64,000 nucleotides of DNA from Sipunculus nudus (GCA_026874595.1 CM049306.1:37714019-37778018); one strand, 5' to 3'; shown: positions 37,545-48,210, counted from the stretch's first letter. The notes: generated from the letters alone by a model not told the origin. A program made the numbers and translations.

Positions 37545-37851
37545 GTAATCATTATGGTACTCCTAAGCCACCTAAAGATCCAGTGTCATCCCCGTTCAAA
37601 CGCACCAGTTCTGCAGGTCAGATATTATCGGGACAGTATCCTCCGTCGGAGGGCAAAAGGAGGAGGAATTTGTCTAACGTAGAGATCGGGTCACCACCAA
37701 CAAGTCCGGAACTGATGAAACGGGATGAACCTCACAGGAGGGGTGAAGATGATAAGCAGATGGACAGGGACTTACAACACGGGAACCTAGAAAACTTGCC
37801 GCCTAATTGGGAGATGGCTTACACTGAAGACGGCACACCTTACTTCATAGA
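37545..37851 (+). CDS. MAGI: MAGI exon C: end of GK-like domain, linker, first half of WW1
   Basis: This 307-nt exon has acceptor TTTTCACATTAG and donor GTAAGT; it enters in phase 1 and leaves in phase 2. It encodes about 101 codons: NHYGTPKPPKDP closes the GK-like domain, followed by a hydrophilic Ser/Pro/Arg/Lys-rich linker of about 70 residues with KRTSSA, EGKRRRN and SPPTSPELMKRDEP stretches. It ends with the start of the first WW domain, LPPNWEMAYTEDGTPYFI, which contains the first signature Trp and the central aromatic Tyr-Phe. Vertebrate MAGI has the near-identical LPENWEMAYTENGEVYFI. The basic KRRR and SPxxSP patches are possible phosphorylation or docking sites, which is inference from composition only. 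The WW domain is interrupted by the following 5.95 kb intron, which carries two F1 repeat elements. Confidence 0.95.
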
Positions 37852-39467
37852 GTAAGTGCTCGGGGAGGTCTCACTTGTTAAATACTTAACATCACTTTCA
37901 TCATCAGTCATCATCTTTGGGCATTAGGAGCCCCCTGGTGGGAGATCTTGATTGCCCATATGCCAGAGGTGTTGAGGAGCCTTTACATCTAACTGAACCG
38001 AACCAGAGGTCTCACTTGTAAAATACTGTGGTCTGTTTCATATTTTCAGATTTGCCACAGTTCAATTTTTGCAGTCCCACCATATAGTAATTTCTACAGA
38101 GTATATTCATTACTATATGAATTATTTAGTAAGCACACAAAATCTTAACAGTTAGACTTGGACAACCCAAGGGAACTTTGAACTAGTGGAAATTTCTGTT
38201 TGTTATTAGAAAATCTAAAATGTCTTGTATTATACATATAAAAATATTTGATTTACAGGTAACATAAAACCTCTCAATTTATTTATAAAATCAGTCTTTT
38301 CATCTTTGATGTTTGTTATTACAGACATGGATAATTAACATACATAATATGCCAGAGAGACTTGAGTATAAATGAATGTTTTTCTATGAAGATAGGGTTT
38401 CTTATTCACGTTTTCAATTTTGTGATAACTTCCCTTTGGGGGATGTCGCAGATTTAATCCCTCTCAAACAAAAAGCCTACCACACTAACACAACTGTCAA
38501 ATTTCAGTATTGTGCCAGCCAAGTTTCAGCTGAACTGACCATGGTTGTTGGCTTTCAGTTTAGGCTTTTCTTGTTAAAGGAATAGACTAATAGAATTTTA
38601 CCTTTTTCTTGGATGAAAATGTCCCATGTGTCTTGACATCAACTTTGAGTGACAACTTTTATCAATAGGAATCCCCTCCAAGGTGGACTGACATGAGACA
38701 CTGTGCAACAGCTGTTACTAAACACAACTCAAAACAGCTTGTTTAACTTGTAAAATGGATGTTTTTGCCCAAAAATATATTCCCAGATAATGCTTCTATA
38801 CTGAAATATATCTTTTACCTGCTTTAGGTGAAGTACTTTTGTTCATTATTTAAAAAAAGTATAGCTAGGCTCAAGCTTTGATATAATGCCTGAATGGCAG
38901 GTTTATACAGGGTGTGGTCTGTATATGACCACAATGGTATTTTTGTTCCATTTGAGGCTTTGTAATCAATGCGCAATCTCCCCAGCTTATCTCAGCTGGA
39001 ACAGCTAGGAAAAATTCAGCTGCAGGCGCTAATGGTATAGAGTTATTTTACTTCAGGATTGATGCCAGAGTCAGTGGAAAGTGCCTGTTCCTTTGAAGTG
39101 CCTTTTCCCCTGTATTTGACCCCACTTGTCTTCATGAAATTTTATTGAACACAAAATCCCTGCATTTGCAATAAGTTGTAGCTGTAATTTATGTACCCCA
39201 GTGAAATACTCTATGTTTCCATTATCTTGTGATTCTTGAAAGATTAATATGAAAAAAAAAAATTACAAAGTGGAAGTAAAGCTTGACCTATTTGCAGAAT
39301 ATGGATACAAAAAATAAGTCTGTGGTGGTATTTTAGTAAATAGTCAGGAGCTCAGATATTGGCTTTGCTTGCGCTGATCACCCTATTTCCTAGTTCTCAA
39401 AATAGAAAATTAATGGGTTTAAAGGTACATAATCTTTTGCAGTAAAGTGTATTATTCCGTTTATAAT

Positions 39468-39815
39468 CTATTTGAATACAAAAGTTTTCCAGCAAACCAT
39501 CCAAGCCCACATACTTACAATATCCAGTTCACCTGTTTTATTTATAGTTGTGGTTCTGTGTGTGAGTAAACACAAGCCATGTGTCTGTTTACCATAAAAG
39601 GACTGCATAACCAGAGGTCTGGTCTTGGGCATGTGCCACAATTCCCATACAAGAAGAAACAGGAAAGAAAAAGCAAGGCAGAAACAGGGTCCTGAAGCTT
39701 GAAAAAAATGTTGATATGTGAAGTTGCACTGTATGGCCACCAGATGACGTGCTTGCTATGTTTGTTTTGCACCACTGATTGTGCCCAATGCAATTTTATT
39801 CCACACGGTTCAGGA
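39468..39815 (-). repeat. Dispersed repeat R2, copy 2
   Basis: Blocks GAATACAAAAGTTTTCCAGC, GAAGCTTGAAAAAAATGTTG, TGTGAAGTTGCA and TTTTGCACCACTG parallel the copy at 25211-25560. The minus-strand ORF starts MAIQCNFTYQHFF, like MAVPCNFTNQYFS in copy 1. Confidence 0.5.
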
Positions 39816-40213
39816 CCAACAAATTGGTTTTGGAACAAAATATTGGATGATACCATGCTATTTTTAGGAGAACACTATATTACTTGAATATATTTAAAAT
39901 ACCTGGTAGGCGAGTAGGTTCCCTGAAAGTGGTATTTTATTTGAAGGGCTTTTGTGCGTCTATTAGTGCCCAAAGTGTATTAAAACTGTTATTCAATCAG
40001 TCATGTCACAAAAAGAATGAGGACCCTGCATGACAGAGCCCTGTATATTAATCAGTTTTTCGCCATCAGTCCCTCAATCATGATCTTTGATGAGCATTAT
40101 TTCAAGATTGGAAAACCATTTGAGTATCAGCTATGAAAATTAGTACCAAGAGACATGTGCTGTTGTATTCAGAGAGATAAGAAGAGACCCTGGTCATACT
40201 TCATTTAACAATA

Positions 40214-41981
40214 ATTGTATCCGCCAAAACAGAGTTTTGCGGATACTATGTTTTCAGCTGGACGCCGCCGCCGCCGCCATTGTATCCGCCAAAACAGAGT
40301 TTTGCGGATACTATGTTTTCAGCTGGACGCCGCCGCCGCCGCGTAGGTGTCCGGAGAACTCTTCCGTAACCGCTGGGCGGAATTTTCCGAAACCCGGGAT
40401 TATGTTCGGGTCACATGTGAACTGCTGCGCCCCGATTTTGTTTTGACCTCTGACCTTTCCTCTGGGCTCTGCGTCCGTTTGTGCGTCTGTTTCCACACAT
40501 AAACCCACATATCTCGGGAACCGTTTGACCGATCAGGAAAATTTTTTTGCACAAATGTAGCCCTTGGAGAGCTTTATAACATACACCAAAAATGGTGGCG
40601 CCACCTGCAACCATGTTTGCACAGTGTCCATCTGTTCGTCTGCCTTGGGTTAAAATCACTCATATCTCTGCAGTGACTAGACTAATTCACCTGAAATTCG
40701 GCATGCGCAAACATCCTGGATAGCTTTTCTGATTTTATGACAGGTGGCGCCACCTACATTCACGTTTACGCTGCAGACATCCAAGCTCATATCTCGGGAA
40801 CCGTTTGACCGATCAGGAAAATTCTTTTGCATAAATGTAGCCCTTGGAGAGCTTTATAACATACACCAAAAATGGTGGCGCCACCTGCAACCATGTTTGC
40901 ACAGTGTCCATCTGTTCGTCTGCCTTGGGTTAAAATCACTCATATCTCTGCAGTGACTTGACTAATTCACCTGAAATTTGGCATGTGTATACATCCTGGA
41001 TAGCTTATCTGATTTTATGACAGGTGGCGCCACCTACATTCACGTTTACGCTGCAGACATCCAAGCTCATATCTAGGGAACCGTTTGACCGATCAGGAAA
41101 ATTGTTTTGCACAAATGTAGCCCTTGGAGAGCTTTATAACATACACCAAAAATGGTGCCGCTACCTGCAACCATGTTTGCACAGTGTCCATCTGTTTGTC
41201 TGCCTTGGGTTAAAATCACTCAAATCTCTGCAGTGACTTGACTAATTCACCTGAAATTTGGCATGCGTATACATCCTGGATAGCTTTTCTGATTTTATGA
41301 CAGGTGGCGCCACCTACATTCACGTTTACGCTGCAGACATCCAAGCTCATATCTCAGGAACGGTTTGACCGATCAGGAAAATTTTTTTACACAAAGTAGC
41401 CCTTGGAGAGCTTTATAACATACACAAAAATGGTGGCGCCACCTGCAACCATGTTTGCACAGTGTCCAGCTTTATGTCTGCCTCGGGTTAAAATCACTCA
41501 TATCTCTGCAGTGGTTTGACTAATTCACCTGAAATTCTGCATGCTTATACATCCTGGATAGCTTTTCTGATTTTATGACAGGTGGCGCCACCTACAATCA
41601 AGTTTACGCTGCAGACATCCAAGCTCATATCTCAGGAACCGTTTGACCGATTGGGCCAAAATTTTGCATGTGTATAGTTCTCACAAAGCTCTTTATCATA
41701 CGCTAAACTGGTGGCGACACCTGCAACCCTTTTTTGCACAGCGTCCATCTGTTTGTCTGCCAAGGGCAAAAATCACTCATATACAATATAGTGGTTTGAC
41801 TTATCTGCCTTAAATTTTGCATATGTATACAACTTGGATGGCTTTCTGGATTTTTTGGTAGGTAGCGCAACCTACATACACAATTTGGCTGCAGACATCC
41901 ATGCTGATATGCAACACTTCACCCATTCCACTCTGATTTAGGCGGATACAAGTAGTCGCTTGTCGACTACCCGTATTCTAG
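40214..41981 (+). mobile_element. F1: full-size HINE/Pearl-like element, 1768 bp, with duplicated 5' end
   Basis: The 5' end ATTGTATCCGCCAAAAC...GTTTTGCGGATAC folds into a 13-bp stem, followed by a GCC microsatellite. The 65-bp 5' end is present twice (40214-40278 and 40279-40343). The middle is a ~280-bp higher-order tandem array made of two related ~140-bp halves, each led by (A)GGTGGCGCCACC(T). The 3' end is GGCGGATACAAG (inverted partner of the terminal TTGTATCCGCC), a GTAGTCG-cttgt-CGACTAC hairpin, CCGTATTCTAG, then TT. A 5'-terminal / 3'-subterminal inverted repeat plus a 3' hairpin is the Helentron (Helitron2) hallmark. No Rep/helicase is encoded. It lies inside the intron that splits the WW1 coding sequence. 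Confidence 0.85.
40594..41870 (+). repeat. F1 core array: ~280-bp units with palindromes at 149/131-bp steps
   Basis: GGTGGCGCC-type palindromes start at 40594, 40743, 40874, 41023, 41154 (mutated), 41303, 41432, 41581, 41710 (mutated) and 41861 (mutated). Spacings are 149, 131, 149, 131, 149, 129, 149, 129 and 151. The unit is not a multiple of 3, so the similar 70-codon ORFs beginning MAPPTFTF are repeat artefacts. Confidence 0.9.
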
Positions 41982-42331
41982 TTAAAATCATCAGGAAGTC
42001 CATTGATCATGCCAGTCATGTGTAGTCATGCTTCGGTTGAAGCCTGATAAATGATTTTCATACAATTCATATGCAAAATTAGACTCAGGACTAATTTATT
42101 GAAATTTGCAGTGTATCATTGACTGCCAGGTACATCATATCATTTGCTGCCAATATTGGTCCTATTAATACTCATCACCATTTAAGTGATAATTATGTGT
42201 CTTGAAAGTTCATTCATTATATCAGTAATTATTAACTTTATTTCATTATGTCAATAATGATTAACTTCATTATATATTGGTCACATAAATATTGGTTGGT
42301 CTCTGTTGTAATGGTATGCAAGTAGTGTATC

Positions 42332-43521
42332 ATTGTATCCGCCAAAACAGAGTTTTGCTGATACTATGTTTTCAGCCCCCCGCCGCCGCTGCGGCCGCCG
42401 CGTAGTAGTCCGGTGAACTCCGCCGTAACCGCTGGGCGGAATTTTACGAAACCCGGGATTATGTTCGGGTCACATGTAAACTGCTGCGCCCCGATTTTGT
42501 TTTGACCTCTGACCTTTCATCTGCGCTCTGTGTCCGTTTCTGCGTCTGTTTCCATACATAAACCCACATATCTCAGGAACCGTTTGACCGATCAGGAAAA
42601 TTTTTTTGCACAAATGTAGCCCTTGGAGAGCTTTATAACATACCCCAAAAAATGGTGGTGCCACCTGCAACCATGTTTGCACAGTGTCCATCTGTTTGTC
42701 TGCCTTGGGTTAAAATCACTCATATCTCTGCAGTGGTTTGACTAGTTCACCTGAAATTCTGCATGCGTATACCTCCTGGATAGCTTTTCTGATTTTATGA
42801 CAGGTGGCGCCACCTACATTCACGTTTACACTGCAGACATCCAAGCTCATATCTCGGGAACCGTTTGACCGATTGGGCCAAAATTTTGCCTGTGTATAGA
42901 TCTCACATAGCTCTTTATCATATGCAAAGCTGGTGGCGCCACCTGCAGCCATTTTTGCACAGCTCCTGTCTATTTGTCTGCCATGGGATAAAAAATTACT
43001 CATATCTAGGCAGTGGTTTGACATATCTGGCTAAAATTTTGAAGGTTAATACATCCCCGACAGCTCTCTTGATTTTATGACAGGTGGCGCCACCTACATT
43101 CTAGTTTATGCAGCAGATATCCAAGCTCATATTTTGGGAACCGTTTGACCGATTGGGCAAAAGTTTTGCTTGTGTATAGTGCTCACATAGCTCTTTATCA
43201 TACGCAAAACTGGTGGCGCCACCTGCAACCATTTTTGCACAGTGTCCATCTGTTCGTTTGACTTTGACTAAAATCACTCATATCTCGGCAGAAGTTTGAC
43301 TTATTAACCCAAAATTTTGCATGTGTATACATCTTGGATAGTTTCTCATTCAAATAACAGGTAGTGTCACCTTCAATCATGTTTACGTTGCAGACATCCC
43401 TGCTAATATGTAACACATCTAACTCTATTTCCCCTTGCCACTCAATTCATGCCTCACTTTACCCGTTCCACTCTGATTTAGGCGGATACACGTAGTCGCT
43501 TGTCAACTACCCGTATTCTAG
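42332..43521 (+). mobile_element. F1: HINE/Pearl-like element, 1190 bp (fewer core units)
   Basis: Same 5' hairpin (GTATCCGCC...GTTTTGCTGATAC), a GCC-rich patch, fewer ~280-bp core units, and 3' end GGCGGATACACGTAGTCGCT, TGTCAACTACCCGTATTCTAG-like with TT after. It lies 350 bp downstream of the first copy in the same intron and orientation, and is more diverged from it than the copy at 52875. Confidence 0.85.
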
Positions 43522-43803
43522 TTGAATAGTGAATTACATAGATCTTAATAATTATGGTTACTGTAAATTATTTTGCTGTACATACTAATGTTGTTGGTTG
43601 GTCACATTATATGATTGATCATTGATTTATGTGCAAATGGGCTGTCATTTGTGAACTGATAAAACTGGCTGACAAGTTGGTTACCTCACTCAAATTTAAT
43701 GTTCAATGTTAACGTGTTACCTGTCATGAATTAATGATATTTATGACACCTACATAAACCGGTAGTAAAAATTGATTTGATAATGAATTTCATATAATTT
43801 CAG

Positions 43804-43883
43804 TCACAATACAGAGACAACCCACTGGTTGGATCCACGTCAGAAAGAGGGCAAGAAAAAACCTGAAGAATGTGATGAAAATG
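43804..43883 (+). CDS. MAGI: MAGI exon D: second half of WW1
   Basis: This 80-nt exon has acceptor ATAATTTCAG and a GTCAGT donor (weaker than consensus). Its first base completes the Asp codon split with exon C, giving the junction YFI-DHNTETTHWLDPR. This is a complete WW domain end: His, the Thr-x-x-Trp second signature Trp and the closing Pro are present. Vertebrate MAGI reads DHNTKTTSWLDPR. The exon continues QKEGKKKPEECDEN, paralleling the PLEEC acidic stretch that follows WW1 in vertebrate MAGI. WW domains bind Pro-rich PPxY-type ligands. The exit phase is 1 (the codon shared with exon E gives Glu). Confidence 0.95.
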
Positions 43884-44794
43884 GTCAGTGTGACATTTTG
43901 AAGTTTTTAGAAGTGGTTAGATTTTAAAACTTCATATACATATGCTTCAGGGGTAAACCATAGGCTTTTTTCACTCACTAGGCTCAGATTTACATATCCT
44001 GCTTACTTCCTGTTTAACAAATTAGTCTCCTACTGGCTGTAACATTGAAAAGGAAGCAGCACAGGGACTACTGATATACATTTAATTTACACCTCAATAG
44101 AAATTAATACTGCCACAGATTCAGAATACATTAAAGTTGTGTTTCCATCTGCCCATATAATGCCTGAAAAAAAACAGCTTTAAAAAATGAACCATACACA
44201 GACCATACATGTGAAGACACTCCGGTGGCAGTTTCACGCATAATCACATATATTCATATATTTGCTGATGGACACATGAAAACACCACAATAAATGTGCA
44301 TATGGAAGGAAACACAGCTTGAAAAGAACGATGAAATGAATTAGTTGGGGAAAAAATAAGCAGAAAATAAAAAAATATGTGGCCCAGCATTATCCAGAGC
44401 AATAATGAAAGATTCTTTTCATTCTTTGGGGTCAAACTGATCATTTTGAAAGTAAAATGAAATCATCAGTCCATGAAGTTGAACAGTCCATCTTCCATAC
44501 TTCATAAAATATTTTAAAAAGTCTTGAAAGCCAGATGATAAAATTCTGAAATTCTTCCAGGCGAACCTGTTAACATTTTCAAATGATGTTATACCTGTTA
44601 AATAATTGTTCATGGCTTAAAAGTGCCTTCTGGCTTACATGCAGGTACTTTTATATTTTTGACTATAGCTGTTGTTTCAATGTGTCCCTCATCATATGGG
44701 CACATTGACTTTATGCCATTGCTTTGGTGTTGTTTGATGTGGCTTCAGTGATGGTGTAATGTTCATGTAGTTTAAATATATATATATATATACA

Positions 44795-45777
44795 TGTCAC
44801 AGTGGATATTACAATCCAGTAGGATTGGATATTCCACTAGGGGAGATCACAATTGGGATCTCTACTAGGAGAGATCATGATTTGGATCTCCACTGGCTTG
44901 AGCCCAGTAGAAATCACAATTGTAATCTCTACTAAGAGAAATTAAAATCTTACTAGGGCAATTTCCAATCAAACTAGGTGAATTTGAAATCCTACTATGA
45001 TAAAAAAAAACCTGTACTAGGAGAAATTGAAATCCTACTAGGACAATTTTCTGGTCAACTAGGTGAATTTGAAATCCTACAAGGAGGATATTATATCAGA
45101 ATCAATCTGAGAGCACAAGATTTTCAAATAATAACAATTTATTAGAACAATTATTCATGCATCAACATATTTAAAAAACTGCCTGACTCATGAAGCCTTA
45201 TTTAGGCAATCCATTATTTTAAAGCACACATCAAAGCACATTGAGAAAATGTCATAATTCATATTCACTCGCACACACACAAAAATAAATTCTGCTAATA
45301 TATTCTGCTGTAGTAAAATCTGTTTGAGAGCATATTAGATCTTCAGAGAGTATTTTTTATCATTAAATATATTAATTTGAATCAACATGTTTAAACAAAT
45401 GTGGATCATGTTTGAAGCTGAGGAATTGAAAAGCCCTTACCGCTCTCATCATATTTCATATTATTCACAACAAAACATTCACAATACACATTCATAATAA
45501 AATACTGAGAATTAAGTACTTAGTCCATTATTTGATATTTAGCTTACAGTTTTATTCTATCAACACATACTTCCTGCATGACAGTAAATAAAAATATAAA
45601 TTTTTATAGGATTTTGAGTGTGATTTCAATTTCTCTTAGGAGAGATTACAATTGTGATTTCTCATGGATTCAAGCTGTGTGGAGATCCAAATTACTATCT
45701 CCTTTAGTAGAGATCCAAATTTTGACCTCCCCTAGTGGAATTTCCAATCCTACTAGATTGTAATCTCCACTGTGACA
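44795..45777. mobile_element. Non-autonomous DNA transposon with ~170-bp TIRs, 983 bp
   Basis: The left end TGTCACAGTGGATATTACAA is mirrored by the right end (reversed TGTCACAGTGGAGATTACAA). Similarity continues through AGTAGGATTGG, TTCCACTAGGGGAG and GGATCTC(T/C)ACT for about 170 bp. TATATACA flanks it directly on both sides (44787-44794 and 45778-45785), a candidate 8-bp target-site duplication, although the left flank is an (AT)n tract. The arms contain repeated ACTAGGAGAAATTGAAATCC-type words. There is no transposase. An 8-bp duplication suits hAT-type transposition; the superfamily is unresolved. Confidence 0.85.
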
Positions 45778-45944
45778 TATATACATTTCTTTGTAAAATT
45801 TCTTTGCATTCTGTAGATAGCTTAAAGGGTTACACACTTGTATTAAGTTTCTGCTTAATAGTGTGCGGGTGTTTCATATGCCACTAACCTGTTATTTCTC
45901 TCAGAGTTGCCCATGTTGTGTAATGGATGTGTGGTTGATATATA

Positions 45945-46412
45945 CAGTGGAACTTCTCTTATCGGACACGGGGAACCTCTCTAATATGGATCCTGTATTT
46001 CCTCTTCTGTTGATGTTTAAGAACCTCATTAATGTGGACAATGAAGCACCCCAGGAAAGACATGAAATTACCATAGTGTAGATATATTTCTGCTCATATG
46101 TTAACCCAGCACATCTCATTTTCACATGTGCTTTGCATCAGATTGATCATGTTTCTTTATTAAATGCTAGATCTGTCTTATGCAGACACTGAACCATTCT
46201 GAAAGTGACAATTAATACTCACTTGTGTACATATTTTGGATCCAGTATTAAATGGACACTGATGTACCTTATGGTCCGACACTAACTGACATATGGAAAG
46301 AGTAGCTAGGTAACAAATGAGAACAGTTAATTGTTTTCAATTGACCAGTCACTGTTGTCCACATTTTAGAGGTGTCTACCAGAAGGAAGTGTCCATGAGG
46401 AGGAGTTCCACT
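45945..46412. mobile_element. Tigger/pogo-like MITE, ~468 bp
   Basis: The left end TA-CAGTGGAACTTCTCTTATC continues with GGACAC. The right end is GTGTCCATGAGGAGGAGTTC followed by CACTA, which reversed reads tAGTGGAACTCCTCCTCATG then GACAC. CAGTGGAACCTCTC-type termini with TA flanks are characteristic of Tigger-like elements. Only the left TA is clean. The right end lies about 80 bp before MAGI exon E. Confidence 0.65.
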
Positions 46413-46493
46413 ATTTGGGTATCATCTTTAATGGATGCCCTGTTTGTGTGTGTTTTGTCCTTGTGTTTAAAGAATTAAGTACTTTGCCCACAG

Positions 46494-46580
46494 AAAACAA
46501 ACCGCCCCCTTCCCAGCCAGCAGCGGAGCCCAAAGATGGTGATAAAAGTGACAAACCCCCACCAACAAAACCTGTGTCTG
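46494..46580 (+). CDS. MAGI: MAGI exon E: Pro/Lys-rich spacer after WW1, possible cassette exon
   Basis: The exon is 87 nt, with acceptor TTTGCCCACAG and donor GTATGT. It is phase 1 at both ends, so it could be skipped or included without a frameshift. It encodes ENKPPPSQPAAEPKDG followed by DKSDKPPPTKPVS, a low-complexity Pro/Lys/Asp spacer with two PPP runs. I do not recognise a direct vertebrate counterpart; the position between WW1 and WW2 fits the variable inter-WW linker. Support is frame continuity from exon D, good splice sites, higher GC than the flanks and codon-like composition. It could still be wrong if the true next exon lies elsewhere. A Tigger-like MITE ends only about 80 bp upstream of the acceptor. 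No WW2 exon was found downstream to 64000. Confidence 0.8.
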
Positions 46581-47881
46581 GTATGTAACTCACAAATAAC
46601 ACAGCATCCACGCTGTATATAACTCGCGTCCTTGCATGAGCTTACTTGTACAGTCCCCTAAGGTGCAGGTCATGGTTCTGTTTCTCTGCGTTTTATTGGC
46701 TCCTGCATGCAGCCATCATGTGATGTCATGTGGATGCAATACTCGTTATGTTCCTTAGAGTAGAAAACTTTTGAATGCTGTATATATTAGTGTCTGTTTT
46801 ATTTGTCATACAAAAACTGGATTTCATTTTTTAAATGTTTGTGTGAATAATCAGTTCTGGTATATAGTGATCACAAGCAGGCTGGTCATCAGTTCACTTT
46901 GCACTTTAAGTAATCATTTGTAAAACACATTTCTAGATAAGTATATTTGGTAGCCACCATATCAGTTTTATTGGTAACAGTCATATCTGATTACTGATTT
47001 TATGTGCAAAGGCTTAAGAGTACCAGAAATTTAGGCTAACCTGACCAGTGAACTATTCTTTATCATGGTAAGGTGATCTATGACTGTCTTTAGAGATAAC
47101 ATGACTAAATTGAATATAGAATCCTGGTTTCTCCTGGATCTATATTTACAAAATCATAGAACATTAATTCTGAAAAATTTCTGTCATGATTTGTGAGTTC
47201 ATTATTTATGATATTGCACTATAACAGGCGTATAGTGCAATATCATAAATACACATATTTCCAATTTATTTTTCATCAGAATGATGACTGAATTTTCCGA
47301 AACTGGTTTGAGAAATTTATTAGAAAATGAGGTAATCATGTAAACTCGTTTAAACTTCAGGTGTCAAAGATGATGTATGTCCACAAGGATACACACTGAT
47401 TATTATGCATATTTGCATATGATATTATAAACACTCAGTTGAACTGGTCAATTTAAGTATCTGTCAGCCATGGTCAAAGGGTATGAGTTATGTGTAAAAG
47501 GTTTAATATGTCTGCACATATTTGTTAGGGTCATGTTTTAATTTCCAGTTTTACTAACTGTAGTATACAAAAATAGTTCTATAAAATGGTATACAGAAAA
47601 TAATCTCTGTGGTCAGTTGCTAACATAACAGGGCCATAACAGTGGGTGTGATGATTTATGAACTGAATCAAAGCTAGTGTATGATGGATGATGGACACAG
47701 GGACCAAATAATCCATCAATCTCATTAGTTGCATTTACATTCATTTCTATACCATTTTTATATCTGGGTCTCACAGGTGGACTGTATACATGATCTAGTA
47801 TTAATAAGAACCAATGTTTATCAAGAAAAGTCACCTTATAGGATCCTATTATTAAGATCCTATAAATGCCTAGGTGTATTA
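46581..47881 (+). other. Start of MAGI intron downstream of exon E
   Basis: GTATGT donor. The tissue beyond is non-coding; the 47204-47250 hairpin is the only structure that stands out. The WW2 exon expected next in MAGI is not present in this stretch or anywhere to 64000. Confidence 0.65.
47204..47250. repeat. Perfect 20-bp inverted repeat with 7-nt loop
   Basis: ATTTATGATATTGCACTATA is followed by loop ACAGGCG and then the exact reverse complement TATAGTGCAATATCATAAAT. All 20 pairs match. It may be a recent palindrome, a cruciform, or a small hairpin RNA if transcribed with the MAGI pre-mRNA. Confidence 0.95.
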
Positions 47882-48210
47882 TTGTCCCCCGCTTCCTGGA
47901 ACGGGGGACATTGATTTGGGTTTGTCTTTCAGTCTGTCCGTCTGTCAGGTTTTCAATTTTTGTGCTATAACTTTCCTAAATATCATCTGATTTCCTTCAA
48001 ATATGGGTCTTTGATTGCTCTGGTGCATACCTTGGTTGGGATTGGTTTTGGAGTGTCTGTCTGAAAATTTTTTCTTTCCAGCTCCAAAACAAAAATATAA
48101 AATTTTGTTCCTATTTCACAAGCAAAATTATGACATGTCCAGGCATCTTCAGGCAAACATTAAAACTGCAACATATTGATCAGGTAAGCATGAAAGACAA
48201 CAAGAGGCAG
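47882..48210 (+). mobile_element. F5: 5' part of another Pearl/HINE-like family
   Basis: Starts with a GTCCCCCG-cttcctggaa-CGGGGGAC hairpin, followed by TTTGTCTTTCAGTCTGTCCG and TCTGTCAG. This layout (hairpin, then a GTCTGTCC-rich patch) parallels F3 and F4, and GTCCCCCGC-type starts are common in bivalve repeats as I recall. A matching 3' GGGGGAC subterminal repeat is not seen, so the right boundary is a guess. Confidence 0.5.

Larger units (their letters stand above)
37852..43803 (+). other. MAGI intron C-D (5952 bp), interrupts WW1
   Basis: GTAAGT to ATAATTTCAG. Half or more is repeat: R2 copy 2 (39468-39815) and two F1 elements (40214-41981, 42332-43521). The 37.9-39.4 kb part shows nothing recognisable. 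Confidence 0.88.
43884..46493 (+). other. MAGI intron D-E (2610 bp)
   Basis: GTCAGT to TTTGCCCACAG. Contains the 983-bp long-TIR transposon and the Tigger-like MITE; the remainder (43.9-44.8 kb) shows nothing recognisable. Confidence 0.85.

Noticed and set aside
40744-41236. Repeated 70-codon ORFs beginning MAPPTFTFTLQTSKL (also at 53346, 53627, 53907)
   Set aside because: They follow the F1 ~280-bp tandem unit, whose length is not a multiple of three. Similar ORFs occur on the other strand, and none continues across units. They are repeat artefacts.
40214-41981. F1 considered as a classical Helitron with a 5' TC start
   Set aside because: Homology among copies starts at ATTGTATCC, a few bases before the TC, and the inverted repeats are asymmetric. 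This fits the Helentron/HINE class better.
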